From: an uncultured Eubacteriales bacterium
GTDB lineage: Bacteria; Bacillota; Clostridia; Lachnospirales; Bianqueaceae
Direction: 5' to 3'
DNA: 7,272 nt
NCBI GenBank assembly: GCA_900322165.1
Contig: ONYR01000373.1
Coordinates: forward strand, 1-7,272
Shown here: positions 1-6,781 of the stretch, in pieces
Numbering within the stretch: the stretch's first letter is position 1
How the letters are laid out: the number at the start of each line of letters is the position of its first letter
Made by a program: the position numbers and the translations under genes
Notes under the pieces: model-generated
Database searches by the model: none
What the model saw: the letters and a program-made list of their open reading frames with translations, nothing else
What the model was told of the DNA's origin: nothing

Positions 1-7
1 AAGGAGA
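1..7 (+). promoter_or_regulatory. Ribosome binding site of rfbA
   Basis: A near-perfect Shine-Dalgarno sequence, AAGGAGA, lies at the left edge, 7 nt before the ATG at 15. It decides between the ATG at 15 and the out-of-frame ATG at 10, which is too close to the site. Nothing further upstream is in the window, so whether rfbA begins the operon cannot be told. Confidence 0.85.
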
Positions 8-14
8 ATATGCC

Positions 15-902
15 ATGAAAGGACTGATCCTGGCCGGAGGGGCCGGAACAAGACTGTATCCGGTTACATCTGCGGTATCCAAACAGATGCTGCCAATCTA
101 CGATAAGCCGATGCTGTACTATCCCCTGGCCACCTTGATGCAGGCCGGAATACGAGAGATCCTGATCATCTCAACAAGTGAAGATTTGCCGAGATTCACG
201 AAAATGCTCGGTGACGGATCGGCCTTCGGAATCCGTCTGTCCTACTTGGAGCAGCCAAGCCCGGATGGACTGGCGCAGGCATTTCTCCTGGGCGAAGATT
301 TTATCGAGGACGATTCCTGCGCCCTGATTCTCGGGGACAATATTTTCTGCGGGAAAGATTTGAAAACGCGAACGCAGGAAGCAGGCGAAAACGCGGAAAA
401 GGGGATCGCGACCTTGTTCTGCCGCTCTGTGAGCGATCCGGAGCGGTTTGGCATAGCTGTGATCGATGAAAACGGAAAGGTCGTCTCGCTTGAGGAAAAG
501 CCGGCGCATCCGCAAAGCCATTACGCGGTTACGGGACTGTATTTCTATCCTGCGGGGGTGGCTGAGAAGGCTAAAAAGGTGAAGCCCTCCGAGAGAGGCG
601 AGCTGGAGATCACTTCGTTAAATGAGTTTTACATGCAGGAGCAGCAATTAAGCGTGCAGCTTTTGGACGAGGGATTTGAGTGGTTCGATACCGGCACCTT
701 TGAGAGCCTGTATGAGGCGAGCGGATATATACGAAACCGGCAGCAAAGTCAGCATACGGAGATAGCCGCTCTCGAAGCGATCGCTTATCAAAACGGGTGG
801 ATCTCCAAAAAACAGCTCCTGGAGGCAGCTAAACAATACAGGGATTCGTCTTATGGCAAGTATCTGAAGCGGATCGCGGAAAGTGTGCGACAATATGAGT
901 AA
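15..902 (+). CDS. rfbA: Glucose-1-phosphate thymidylyltransferase (RfbA/RmlA)
   Basis: This enzyme couples glucose-1-phosphate and dTTP to give dTDP-glucose and pyrophosphate, the first and usually feedback-controlled step of dTDP-L-rhamnose synthesis in the cytoplasm. The 295-residue length fits the family. The nucleotide-binding signature GGAGTRLYPVT is at residues 8-18, followed by SKQMLPIYDKPM at 22-33, whose Lys23 is the expected phosphate contact. QPSPDGLAQAF is at 80-90. LGDN at 106-109 supplies the metal-binding Asp108. EEKP is at 160-163, VTGLYFY at 172-178, ERGELEIT at 193-200, and WFDTGT at 223-228 supplies a second metal-ligand candidate, Asp226. The start at ATG 15 is set by the AAGGAGA just upstream. 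The gene overlaps rfbC by 8 nt. The family also includes thymidylyltransferases that feed other dTDP-sugars, but the rfbCBD genes behind it make rhamnose the natural product. No defect is seen. Confidence 0.97.
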   Translation: MKGLILAGGAGTRLYPVTSAVSKQMLPIYDKPMLYYPLATLMQAGIREILIISTSEDLPRFTKMLGDGSAFGIRLSYLEQPSPDGLAQAFLLGEDFIEDDSCALILGDNIFCGKDLKTRTQEAGENAEKGIATLFCRSVSDPERFGIAVIDENGKVVSLEEKPAHPQSHYAVTGLYFYPAGVAEKAKKVKPSERGELEITSLNEFYMQEQQLSVQLLDEGFEWFDTGTFESLYEASGYIRNRQQSQHTEIAALEAIAYQNGWISKKQLLEAAKQYRDSSYGKYLKRIAESVRQYE

Positions 903-1479
903 TTTTACTTTTCACGCAACCTCAATCGAGGGAGTTTTTCTGATCGACGTGAAGTGCTACACGGACGAGCGCGGAAGCTTTATGGAGACTTATCACGAAG
1001 AGGCTTTTCGAACCGCCGGACTGAATTACCGGTTTGTCCAGGATAATCAGTCTTCCTCCAGGAAAGGCGTGCTCAGGGGCCTGCATTTCCAGAAGCATTA
1101 TGCTCAGGCTAAGCTGGTTCGGGTGCTTCAGGGAGAAGTCTTCGACGTAGCCGTGGATCTGCGCGAGGGCAGTAAGACTTACGGAAAGTGGGTGGGGGAG
1201 ATTCTCTCAGCGGAAAACCACAGTCAGCTCATGATCCCGAGGGGATTCGCACATGGTTTTTTGGTTTTGAGCGATACGGCCGTGTTTGCCTATCGATGTG
1301 ACGAGTTTTATCATCCCGAAGACGAAGGGGGCATTCTCTGGAATGATCCGGCTCTCGGAATCACGTGGCCGACAGACGGAGCGGTGATCATTAACGAAAA
1401 AGACAAGAACCGTCCGACACTGGCTGAATGCGGATATCGCTACCATGAAGGGACATTGGCTGACAGGGAGAAAGTTTAA
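895..1479 (+). CDS. rfbC: dTDP-4-dehydrorhamnose 3,5-epimerase (RfbC/RmlC)
   Basis: This cupin-fold enzyme epimerises C3 and C5 of dTDP-4-keto-6-deoxyglucose to give dTDP-4-keto-L-rhamnose. From ATG 895 it has 194 residues, a normal length. LRGLHFQ at 60-66 holds the catalytic base His64, and EKDKN at 168-172 holds Asp170, its expected dyad partner. Lys73 in the AKLVRV strand, IPRGFAHGF at 114-122 and the tyrosine-containing YRCDEFY at 133-139 are the other active-site elements. An in-frame GTG at 883 would add four residues (MCDN). ATG 895 is preferred because it is the stronger codon, and a weak GGAAAG lies about 11 nt upstream at 878-883. Translation restarts inside the end of rfbA, and the stop codon shares its last base with the rfbB start (TAATG). 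Function is firm; only the exact start is uncertain. Confidence 0.95.
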   Translation: MSNFTFHATSIEGVFLIDVKCYTDERGSFMETYHEEAFRTAGLNYRFVQDNQSSSRKGVLRGLHFQKHYAQAKLVRVLQGEVFDVAVDLREGSKTYGKWVGEILSAENHSQLMIPRGFAHGFLVLSDTAVFAYRCDEFYHPEDEGGILWNDPALGITWPTDGAVIINEKDKNRPTLAECGYRYHEGTLADREKV

Positions 1480-2477
1480 TGACGATTTTAGTGACCGGAG
1501 GAGCCGGATTCATCGGTTCTAATTTTATTTTTTACATGTTGAACGCACATCCTGAAGATCGAATCGTTTGTGTGGACAAGCTGACCTACGCGGGGAATCT
1601 TTCGACGCTTTCGTCTGTGATGAAAAACGAGCGCTTTCGGTTTGAACAAGCGGACATTTGTGACCGTGCTCGGATTTTCCGGCTGTTTGAGGAAGAAAAG
1701 CCGGAGGTAGTTGTTCATTTCGCGGCGGAATCGCATGTGGACCGGAGCATTGAAGAGCCGGGCGCTTTTCTTCAAACCAACATTGTTGGCACTGGCGTTC
1801 TTCTTGACGCTTGCGTGCGCTATGGGATCACACGGTTTCATCAGGTGTCGACGGATGAGGTTTACGGGGATCTCCCGCCGGAGAGGCCGGATCTGTTTTT
1901 TACCGAGGAGACACCGCTTAAACCCAGCAGCCCGTACAGCGCTTCCAAAGCGGGAGCGGATCTTTTGGTGATGGCTTATCATCGTACGTTTAAGCTTCCG
2001 GTCACGATCAGCCGCTGTTCGAACAATTACGGCCCTTTTCAGTACCCTGAGAAACTGATTCCGCTCATGATTATCAATGGTCTTCACGATCGGCCGCTCC
2101 CGGTCTATGGAACCGGGGAGAACATTCGTGACTGGCTTTATGTCAAAGATCATTGCAAGGCCATCGATCGGATTATCCGACATGGCCGGGATGGAGAGAT
2201 CTACAATATCGGCGGGCACAATGAAAAGCGGAATATCGATATCGTCGAGATGATCGTAAGCGAGCTTGGAAAGCCGAAAAGTCTTATTACTCATGTGGAA
2301 GACCGAAAGGGACATGATCTGCGTTACGCGATTGACCCGGCTAAAGCCAAAAGAGAGCTTGGGTGGGAACCGGAAACAAGCTTCGAAGCCGGAATACAAA
2401 AAACGATTCGATGGTATCTCGATAACCGTGCGTGGTGGGAACCGTTATACGCGGGCAGCAAGCAGGATGTGAAATGA
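1479..2477 (+). CDS. rfbB: dTDP-glucose 4,6-dehydratase (RfbB/RmlB)
   Basis: This NAD-dependent extended short-chain dehydrogenase converts dTDP-glucose to dTDP-4-keto-6-deoxyglucose. The 332-residue length is typical. The Rossmann motif GGAGFIG is at residues 7-13 and FAAESHVDRS at 81-90. STDEVYGD at 124-131 carries the dehydratase-specific Thr125-Asp126-Glu127 triad, and YSASK at 153-157 gives the catalytic Tyr and Lys. SNNYGPFQYPEKLIP at 181-195 and GENIRDWLYVKDH at 213-225 are conserved substrate-binding blocks of RmlB. A good site, AGGGAG at 1465-1470, sits 8 nt before ATG 1479, which overlaps the rfbC stop by one base. The Thr-Asp-Glu triad separates it from plain UDP-glucose 4-epimerases, so the assignment is secure. 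Its end overlaps the rfbD start by 4 nt (ATGA). Confidence 0.97.
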   Translation: MTILVTGGAGFIGSNFIFYMLNAHPEDRIVCVDKLTYAGNLSTLSSVMKNERFRFEQADICDRARIFRLFEEEKPEVVVHFAAESHVDRSIEEPGAFLQTNIVGTGVLLDACVRYGITRFHQVSTDEVYGDLPPERPDLFFTEETPLKPSSPYSASKAGADLLVMAYHRTFKLPVTISRCSNNYGPFQYPEKLIPLMIINGLHDRPLPVYGTGENIRDWLYVKDHCKAIDRIIRHGRDGEIYNIGGHNEKRNIDIVEMIVSELGKPKSLITHVEDRKGHDLRYAIDPAKAKRELGWEPETSFEAGIQKTIRWYLDNRAWWEPLYAGSKQDVK

Positions 2478-3373
2478 GAATACTGGTCACAGGTTTTACA
2501 GGGCAGCTGGGGTACGATGTTGCCAGAGAATGTATAAAAAGAGGCTACGAGGTCATCGGAAGCGGTGCGGAGGCAAGTTATGACTGCGAGGTCCCCTACA
2601 GACAGATGGACATAACGCAGGCAGATGAAGTCGGCAGGATTCTGGAAGAAATAAAACCTGACGTGGTGGTCCACTGCGCTGCCTGGACAGATGTGGATGG
2701 CGCGGAGAAGGCGGAGAACCGGGAGAAAGTCATGGCGGTCAACGCGTACGGCACTGAGAATATTGCGAAAGCCGTGAGTGCCATCTGCGCCAAGATGATC
2801 TATATCAGTTCGGATTATGTCTTTAACGGAGAAGGAAGCGAGCCTTGGAGGCCGGAGGATGAGAGCGCGCCACTGAATGTTTACGGCGCGAGCAAGCTGG
2901 CGGGCGAGCGGGCAGCGGAAAAATGGGTCAGGAAGCTGTTTGTGGTGCGAACGTCGTGGGTGTTTGGCATCAACGGGAAAAACTTTGTCAAAACGATGCT
3001 GAGAATCGGGAAGCAGCGCAAAGAGGTTCGTGTTGTGAATGATCAGGTGGGATCACCTGCCTACACGGCGGATCTGGCGCGGCTTCTCGTGGATATGGCA
3101 GAGACCGAGCGGTACGGCGTTTACCACGCGGCCAATGAGGGCGAATACATCTCCTGGTTTGATTTTTGCGAAGAAATCTACCGGCAGGCAGGGCTGAAGA
3201 CAAAAGTGATTCCGGTATCAACCGCCGAATATGGGAAGAATCTTGCGAAGCGGCCGCTGAACAGCCGTATGGACAAAAGCAAGCTGAGAGAAAACGGTTT
3301 TTCGCCTCTTCCGGCCTGGCAGGATGCCCTCAAGCGGTATCTGAAGGAATTGGATGAGAGGCATGGAGTATAA
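2474..3373 (+). CDS. rfbD: dTDP-4-dehydrorhamnose reductase (RfbD/RmlD)
   Basis: This is the last pathway step: NAD(P)H-dependent reduction of dTDP-4-keto-L-rhamnose to dTDP-L-rhamnose, the activated rhamnosyl donor. From ATG 2474 it has 299 residues, matching the family. GFTGQLG at 7-13 binds the cofactor, and CAAWTDVDGAE at 68-78 and SSDYVFNG at 112-119 are RmlD hallmarks. YGASK at 137-141 holds the catalytic Tyr and Lys. RTSWVFG at 159-165, DQVGSPAYTADLA at 190-202 and RPLNSRMD at 260-267 complete the family pattern. A longer in-frame start at 2432 would add 14 residues inside rfbB and push the first strand away from the N-terminus. ATG 2474 has AGGA at 2464-2467 and the classic ATGA overlap, so it is chosen. 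A 3-nt gap separates it from the next gene. Confidence 0.96.
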   Translation: MRILVTGFTGQLGYDVARECIKRGYEVIGSGAEASYDCEVPYRQMDITQADEVGRILEEIKPDVVVHCAAWTDVDGAEKAENREKVMAVNAYGTENIAKAVSAICAKMIYISSDYVFNGEGSEPWRPEDESAPLNVYGASKLAGERAAEKWVRKLFVVRTSWVFGINGKNFVKTMLRIGKQRKEVRVVNDQVGSPAYTADLARLLVDMAETERYGVYHAANEGEYISWFDFCEEIYRQAGLKTKVIPVSTAEYGKNLAKRPLNSRMDKSKLRENGFSPLPAWQDALKRYLKELDERHGV

Positions 3374-3376
3374 AGA

Positions 3377-4321
3377 ATGACAGACAAGCAGATCGAAAAG
3401 AAGCGCGTCGCGGTCGTTATGAGTACGTATAACGGAGAGCGTTATATTGAGGAACAAATCGAGAGCATTCTGAAGCAAACCGGGGTCGATGTGTTTTTGT
3501 ATATCCGGGATGACGGATCCAAAGATGGGACGATTTCAATCTTGAAGAAATATGAAACGCTTGATCAGGTGAACGTCATCTACGGGGAGAATATCGGGAT
3601 CGGCATGAGCTTTATGTCGGTGCTGCTTTCACTGACGGATGATTATGACGCTTACGCGTTCAGCGATCAGGATGATATCTGGGCGGAGGATAAACTTGCG
3701 TGTGCACTCTCCTTTCTTGACCGAGAAGAAGGGTGTGTGCTTTACGCGTCCAATCTCGAGCGTGTGGACGCGGATAATCACAGCCAGGGACTGATCTTTG
3801 ACAAAGGACAGTCATTTGATCATTCGCTGCTTTTCACGATCTGTTCAAGCAAGTGCTACGGCTGTACGCAGGTATTCAGCCGGGAGCTGTTTCAGCTGGT
3901 CAAAGAGCGACGGGTATCGGACGAGATGCTGCGCCTTCGTTTGCACGATTCGTGGATCTCGGTTTCCGCCGCGGCAGCGGGAAAGATCATCTTTGATCCG
4001 AACGCGCATATTCGCTATCGCCGGCACGGGGACAATTATACGAGCTTTGATCAAGGCAAAGCCGTTCTTTGGAAACAGCGATTCCATAAACTTTTTCACG
4101 CAAACGAACAAAGACCGCGCAGCAAAATGGCGCTGGAGGTTATACGGAGATATCCCGAATATGTGGAGAAGAATCCGGACAAGGAGCTGATCCTTGCTTT
4201 GGCGCATCCGCTTACGCTTCGGAACAGAGTCTTCTTAATCAGGAATCGAAAACGATTCATCGCTCCGCCGTATGAATCGGATTTTCTGTATATCATAAAA
4301 GCAGTGGCCGGATGGATCTGA
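3377..4321 (+). CDS. GT2 family glycosyltransferase, likely rhamnosyltransferase
   Basis: This is a cytoplasmic GT-A fold transferase of 314 residues that adds a sugar to a lipid-linked glycan. The N-terminal strand VAVVMSTYNGERYI is at residues 11-24, RDDGSKDGT at 44-52 is the nucleotide-binding region, and SDQDDIW at 96-102 holds the metal-binding acidic motif. HDSW at 190-193 and YRRHGDN at 214-220 are common in the RfbF/Rgp-like GT2 subgroup, which includes rhamnosyltransferases. The C-terminal 12 residues (303-314) are hydrophobic and could touch the membrane, but no full transmembrane segment is seen. GGAG at 3365-3368 lies 8 nt before ATG 3377, and the gene starts 3 nt after rfbD. That position supports, but does not prove, dTDP-L-rhamnose as donor. 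Acceptor and linkage cannot be read from the sequence. The family call is firm; the donor is inferred. Confidence 0.9.
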   Translation: MTDKQIEKKRVAVVMSTYNGERYIEEQIESILKQTGVDVFLYIRDDGSKDGTISILKKYETLDQVNVIYGENIGIGMSFMSVLLSLTDDYDAYAFSDQDDIWAEDKLACALSFLDREEGCVLYASNLERVDADNHSQGLIFDKGQSFDHSLLFTICSSKCYGCTQVFSRELFQLVKERRVSDEMLRLRLHDSWISVSAAAAGKIIFDPNAHIRYRRHGDNYTSFDQGKAVLWKQRFHKLFHANEQRPRSKMALEVIRRYPEYVEKNPDKELILALAHPLTLRNRVFLIRNRKRFIAPPYESDFLYIIKAVAGWI

Positions 4322-4333
4322 AAACGGAAGGAC

Positions 4334-4338
4334 GGGAG
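4334..4338 (+). promoter_or_regulatory. Ribosome binding site deciding the GT4 gene start
   Basis: GGGAG lies 6 nt before the ATG at 4345. The alternative in-frame ATG at 4312 lies inside the preceding gene and has only GTGGCCGG in front, so it is poorly served. This favours a 425-residue product. Confidence 0.75.
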
Positions 4339-4344
4339 AGTACC

Positions 4345-5622
4345 ATGTCTGAAAAACAAAAGACAGAAAACGAAAAGAGCCCCGTAAAAGTCCTGTGGAT
4401 CGCGCAAAGCTGTTCCCTTCAGGACGAAAAAGATAATCCGGGATTGACCGGAAGAATGGAACCCGTCATGAACCGGTATCTGGCAGGTCGGATCCGTCTT
4501 GCGGTAGCCTACATGGCGGACGGAATCCACGAAAAAAAGTTTACGCAGGATGGAATCGACTATTTCGCGGTTGATGGGAACATGCGCGTCGGCAGCTCGG
4601 AGGCGGACTGGGAAACGGCTAGACGAGATCTCGTGCGTGTGTGCGAAGATTTTCAGCCGGATATCATTCAATGCTTCGGGGCGGAATGGCCTTACGGTCA
4701 GATCGCGGAATCGGTGGATATCCCGGTCGTGATCCACATGATGGGATTTCTGAATATCTACTATTTGTCGATCCAGATGGCCAGAGGGACCGTCAGCGTT
4801 AAGAAGGGAATGGCCACACGGCTGAAAGAGGGGATCAAACGCCTTCTTCACTTGGCGCAGGAGAAGGAAACGGAAGTCGATAGGCAGGCAGCCGTGGAGC
4901 GGCGCGTCATGAGCGTCAACCGTTATTTCCTCGGGCGAACGGAGTGGGATCGGAATATCGTGAAATACTATTCCCCCGGTTCGCTGTATTTCCATGTACC
5001 GGAGATGATTAAACCCAGCGTTTACGAAGCAGCCGGGCAGTGGAAATACCATGCCGGAGAAAGAATTCGCCTGTTTTCACTTTCGTCCGGGGATGATCGG
5101 AAAGGAAACGAGATCATTCTTCGAACTGCGGATATCCTGAAAAATGTGCTGCATCTGGATTTTGAGTGGCGCGTCGCTGGTTCCAAAGACTTTTTCCCGG
5201 CTTTTGAGGAAAGAACCGGCATTTCGCATGAGAATGTCGGTATCCGGCTTCTCGGAATGATCGGGAGCGCGGAGATCATCGAAGAGATGAAATCGGCGGA
5301 TCTCTTTATCCATCCCTCGATCATGGACAATTCTCCGCACGCAGTCTGCGAAGCGCAGCTGATCGGGCTCCCGGTTATTGCTTCGAATGTGGGAGGTGTG
5401 CCGGATCTGGTGGAGAAAGGGAAAACCGGATTTCTGTATCCTTACAATGAACCGCATACGCTGGCTTTTCTGATCGCGAACGTTTACCCGGACGAGGAAA
5501 AACTGACCGCGATTTCAAAGACCGCTGTGAAGACGGCGAGGGAGCGGCATGATCCGGAGAGCATCGCCCTTACACTGTTTCAAACCTATCAAAGCATCAT
5601 AAAGGACTACCATGGAAAATGA
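4345..5622 (+). CDS. GT4 family glycosyltransferase (GT-B fold)
   Basis: This is a retaining-type GT-B transferase that probably extends the lipid-linked oligosaccharide in the cytoplasm. From ATG 4345 it has 425 residues. The N-terminal acceptor domain starts with KVLWIAQ at 15-21 after a charged 13-residue lead. FLGRTEWDRN at 195-204 sits near the domain hinge. The donor-binding C-terminal domain includes SLSSGDDRKG at 245-254, the VAGS strand at 277-280, HPSIMDNSPHAVCEA at 323-337 and LPVIASNVGGVPDLVE at 342-357. The usual E-x7-E donor motif appears as Asp328-x7-Glu336, a variant that occurs in other GT4 proteins. The N-terminal glycine-rich loop is NPGLTGRMEP at 31-40. An ATG at 4312 would add 11 residues but has a weak ribosome site. 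The gap after the GT2 gene is 23 nt. The end overlaps the next gene by 11 nt. Donor sugar is not predictable. Confidence 0.9.
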   Translation: MSEKQKTENEKSPVKVLWIAQSCSLQDEKDNPGLTGRMEPVMNRYLAGRIRLAVAYMADGIHEKKFTQDGIDYFAVDGNMRVGSSEADWETARRDLVRVCEDFQPDIIQCFGAEWPYGQIAESVDIPVVIHMMGFLNIYYLSIQMARGTVSVKKGMATRLKEGIKRLLHLAQEKETEVDRQAAVERRVMSVNRYFLGRTEWDRNIVKYYSPGSLYFHVPEMIKPSVYEAAGQWKYHAGERIRLFSLSSGDDRKGNEIILRTADILKNVLHLDFEWRVAGSKDFFPAFEERTGISHENVGIRLLGMIGSAEIIEEMKSADLFIHPSIMDNSPHAVCEAQLIGLPVIASNVGGVPDLVEKGKTGFLYPYNEPHTLAFLIANVYPDEEKLTAISKTAVKTARERHDPESIALTLFQTYQSIIKDYHGK

Positions 5623-6781
5623 TCTTGGAATATTGGAGCGGTTCCTGACCTTTAATCGGAGCTATCTTCATAAGATTCGGTATTCGCGAAGGATCAACTG
5701 GATTTTCGCGCTGCACCCGGAAATGCGGCAGTTATACGCAGATGCGCTTCAGCAAGCGGAAATAGGCCCGGAAGAGGAGAACTTGGCCATCAGCGCGGTA
5801 GTCAACGCTTATGAAGAGACCGCGTTCTGGAAAGCCTCGAAACTTTTTGACTGCCTTCGAGAAGATATCGGACTTTACATCCGTCAGCGCGGGAGAAGAA
5901 AAATCATCGACCGTTCGGATCGAAAGAAAAAAGATTATTACTCGGTCGCGGTGATCGTGAAGAATGAAGCACGCTATCTAAAAGAGTTTATTCTGTTTTA
6001 TCAAGCGACCGGGGCGGAGAGGATCTATCTTTATGATAACGGGTCAACGGATAATCGGATGGAAGTACTGGAACCGTTTATCAACAGCGGCTTCGTTGTC
6101 TACCGGTATTGGCCGGGACATACCGCGCAAACAGCGGCCTACCGCGACGCGGTGCGCCGCACGAGAAAACGCACTACCTGGCTGGCGCTGATCGACGCGG
6201 ATGAGTTTCTCTTTTCTCCGAAAGGTAAGATGCCGGAGCAGCTCCGGAAGTTTGAGGCTTATCCCGGAGTCGGGGCGAACTGGGTTATTTTCGGGCCAAA
6301 CGGACATGTAAAAAAGCCGGAAGGCCTGGTGATGGACGCGTACACCACCACGCCGGCGGATTACAATAACGGGATCAACTGCCATATTAAAAGCGTTGTG
6401 CAGCCATCGAAGGTGTTAACCGTTTTTCATCCGCACTACGCGATCTACCGGAAGGGGTATGCGGTTGGAGAGGATGGCGCGGTGCTGGACAACCGAACGA
6501 CGAGAACGTTCTCCAGAGAACATCACCATGACATGTTTCGAATCAATCACTATACAACGAAGTCACTGGAGGATCTGGAGGAAAAGTGCAGACGGGGATA
6601 TCCGGACGGATCCCCGAATGCTGTTTTTGAAAACCAGCTCAAACCGTTTGAGGCACCGCTGAGGGAAGATCACGCGATCAAACCGTACGCGGACATGGTG
6701 AGACAGAAGTGGGAGGAAGACGGAGTTTCATGCAGGGAAAAAGCAAGTTTGAAAAGAAGCGGGAGCAAGTGCGCGGACTGA
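5612..6781 (+). CDS. GT92/DUF23-like glycosyltransferase with extra N-terminal region
   Basis: This 389-residue protein has two parts. Residues 1-107 are a charged, probably helical region that I do not recognise, ending in the basic run RQRGRRK at 91-97. Residues 108 to about 365 form a GT-A domain of the GT92/DUF23 or Glyco_tranf_2_4 kind: VKNEARYLKEF at 116-126, YLYDNGSTDN at 139-148, the DxD-type metal motif IDADEF at 194-199, GANWVIFGPNGH at 221-232, HIKSVVQP at 258-265, FHPHY at 272-276 and INHYTTKS at 311-318. Eukaryotic relatives include galactosyltransferases, and bacterial ones occur in capsule and exopolysaccharide clusters, but donor and acceptor here are unknown. AAAGGA at 5601-5606 lies 5 nt before ATG 5612, and the start overlaps the GT4 gene by 11 nt. 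The last 18 residues are low-complexity and lie largely inside the overlap with the next gene. No signal peptide or membrane helix is evident. Confidence 0.82.
   Translation: MENDLGILERFLTFNRSYLHKIRYSRRINWIFALHPEMRQLYADALQQAEIGPEEENLAISAVVNAYEETAFWKASKLFDCLREDIGLYIRQRGRRKIIDRSDRKKKDYYSVAVIVKNEARYLKEFILFYQATGAERIYLYDNGSTDNRMEVLEPFINSGFVVYRYWPGHTAQTAAYRDAVRRTRKRTTWLALIDADEFLFSPKGKMPEQLRKFEAYPGVGANWVIFGPNGHVKKPEGLVMDAYTTTPADYNNGINCHIKSVVQPSKVLTVFHPHYAIYRKGYAVGEDGAVLDNRTTRTFSREHHHDMFRINHYTTKSLEDLEEKCRRGYPDGSPNAVFENQLKPFEAPLREDHAIKPYADMVRQKWEEDGVSCREKASLKRSGSKCAD
6722..6725 (+). promoter_or_regulatory. Candidate ribosome binding site of the last gene
   Basis: GGAG lies only 4 nt before the ATG at 6730, tighter than ideal. 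A better match, GGAGG at 6712-6716, is 13 nt away, wider than ideal. Both are inside the preceding coding sequence. An in-frame GTG at 6769 has GGGAG at 6761-6765 just 3 nt ahead and is the main rival start. Confidence 0.5.

Noticed and set aside
883..894. GTG start adding MCDN to RfbC
   Set aside because: ATG 895 is a stronger codon and matches normal family length; the four residues add nothing recognisable. It cannot be fully excluded.
1711..1971. An 86-codon + strand frame inside rfbB
   Set aside because: It lies wholly within a conserved coding region in another frame, with an Arg-rich composition typical of shifted reading. No independent support.
1488..2399. A 303-codon open frame on the - strand opposite rfbB
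   Set aside because: The translation shows no recognisable motif or domain pattern, and it lies wholly opposite a gene with every catalytic motif intact. It is a shadow frame.
2432..2473. Upstream in-frame start adding 14 residues to RfbD
   Set aside because: It would lie deep in rfbB and displace the N-terminal strand of the Rossmann fold. ATG 2474 has AGGA at a good distance and an ATGA overlap.
3044..3059. Inverted repeat CAGGTG-GGAT-CACCTG inside rfbD
   Set aside because: The 6-bp arms fall in codons for the conserved DQVGSPA motif. There is no T-run, and the stem is too short for a terminator or operator claim.
4322..4344. Possible promoter or terminator in the largest intergenic gap
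   Set aside because: Only 23 nt, with no hairpin, T-run or -10/-35 pair. It contains just the ribosome site of the GT4 gene.
4096..5052. A 318-codon open frame on the - strand across the GT2/GT4 junction
   Set aside because: It spans the ends of two clear + strand genes, shows no domain pattern and has no convincing ribosome site evidence. Treated as a shadow frame.
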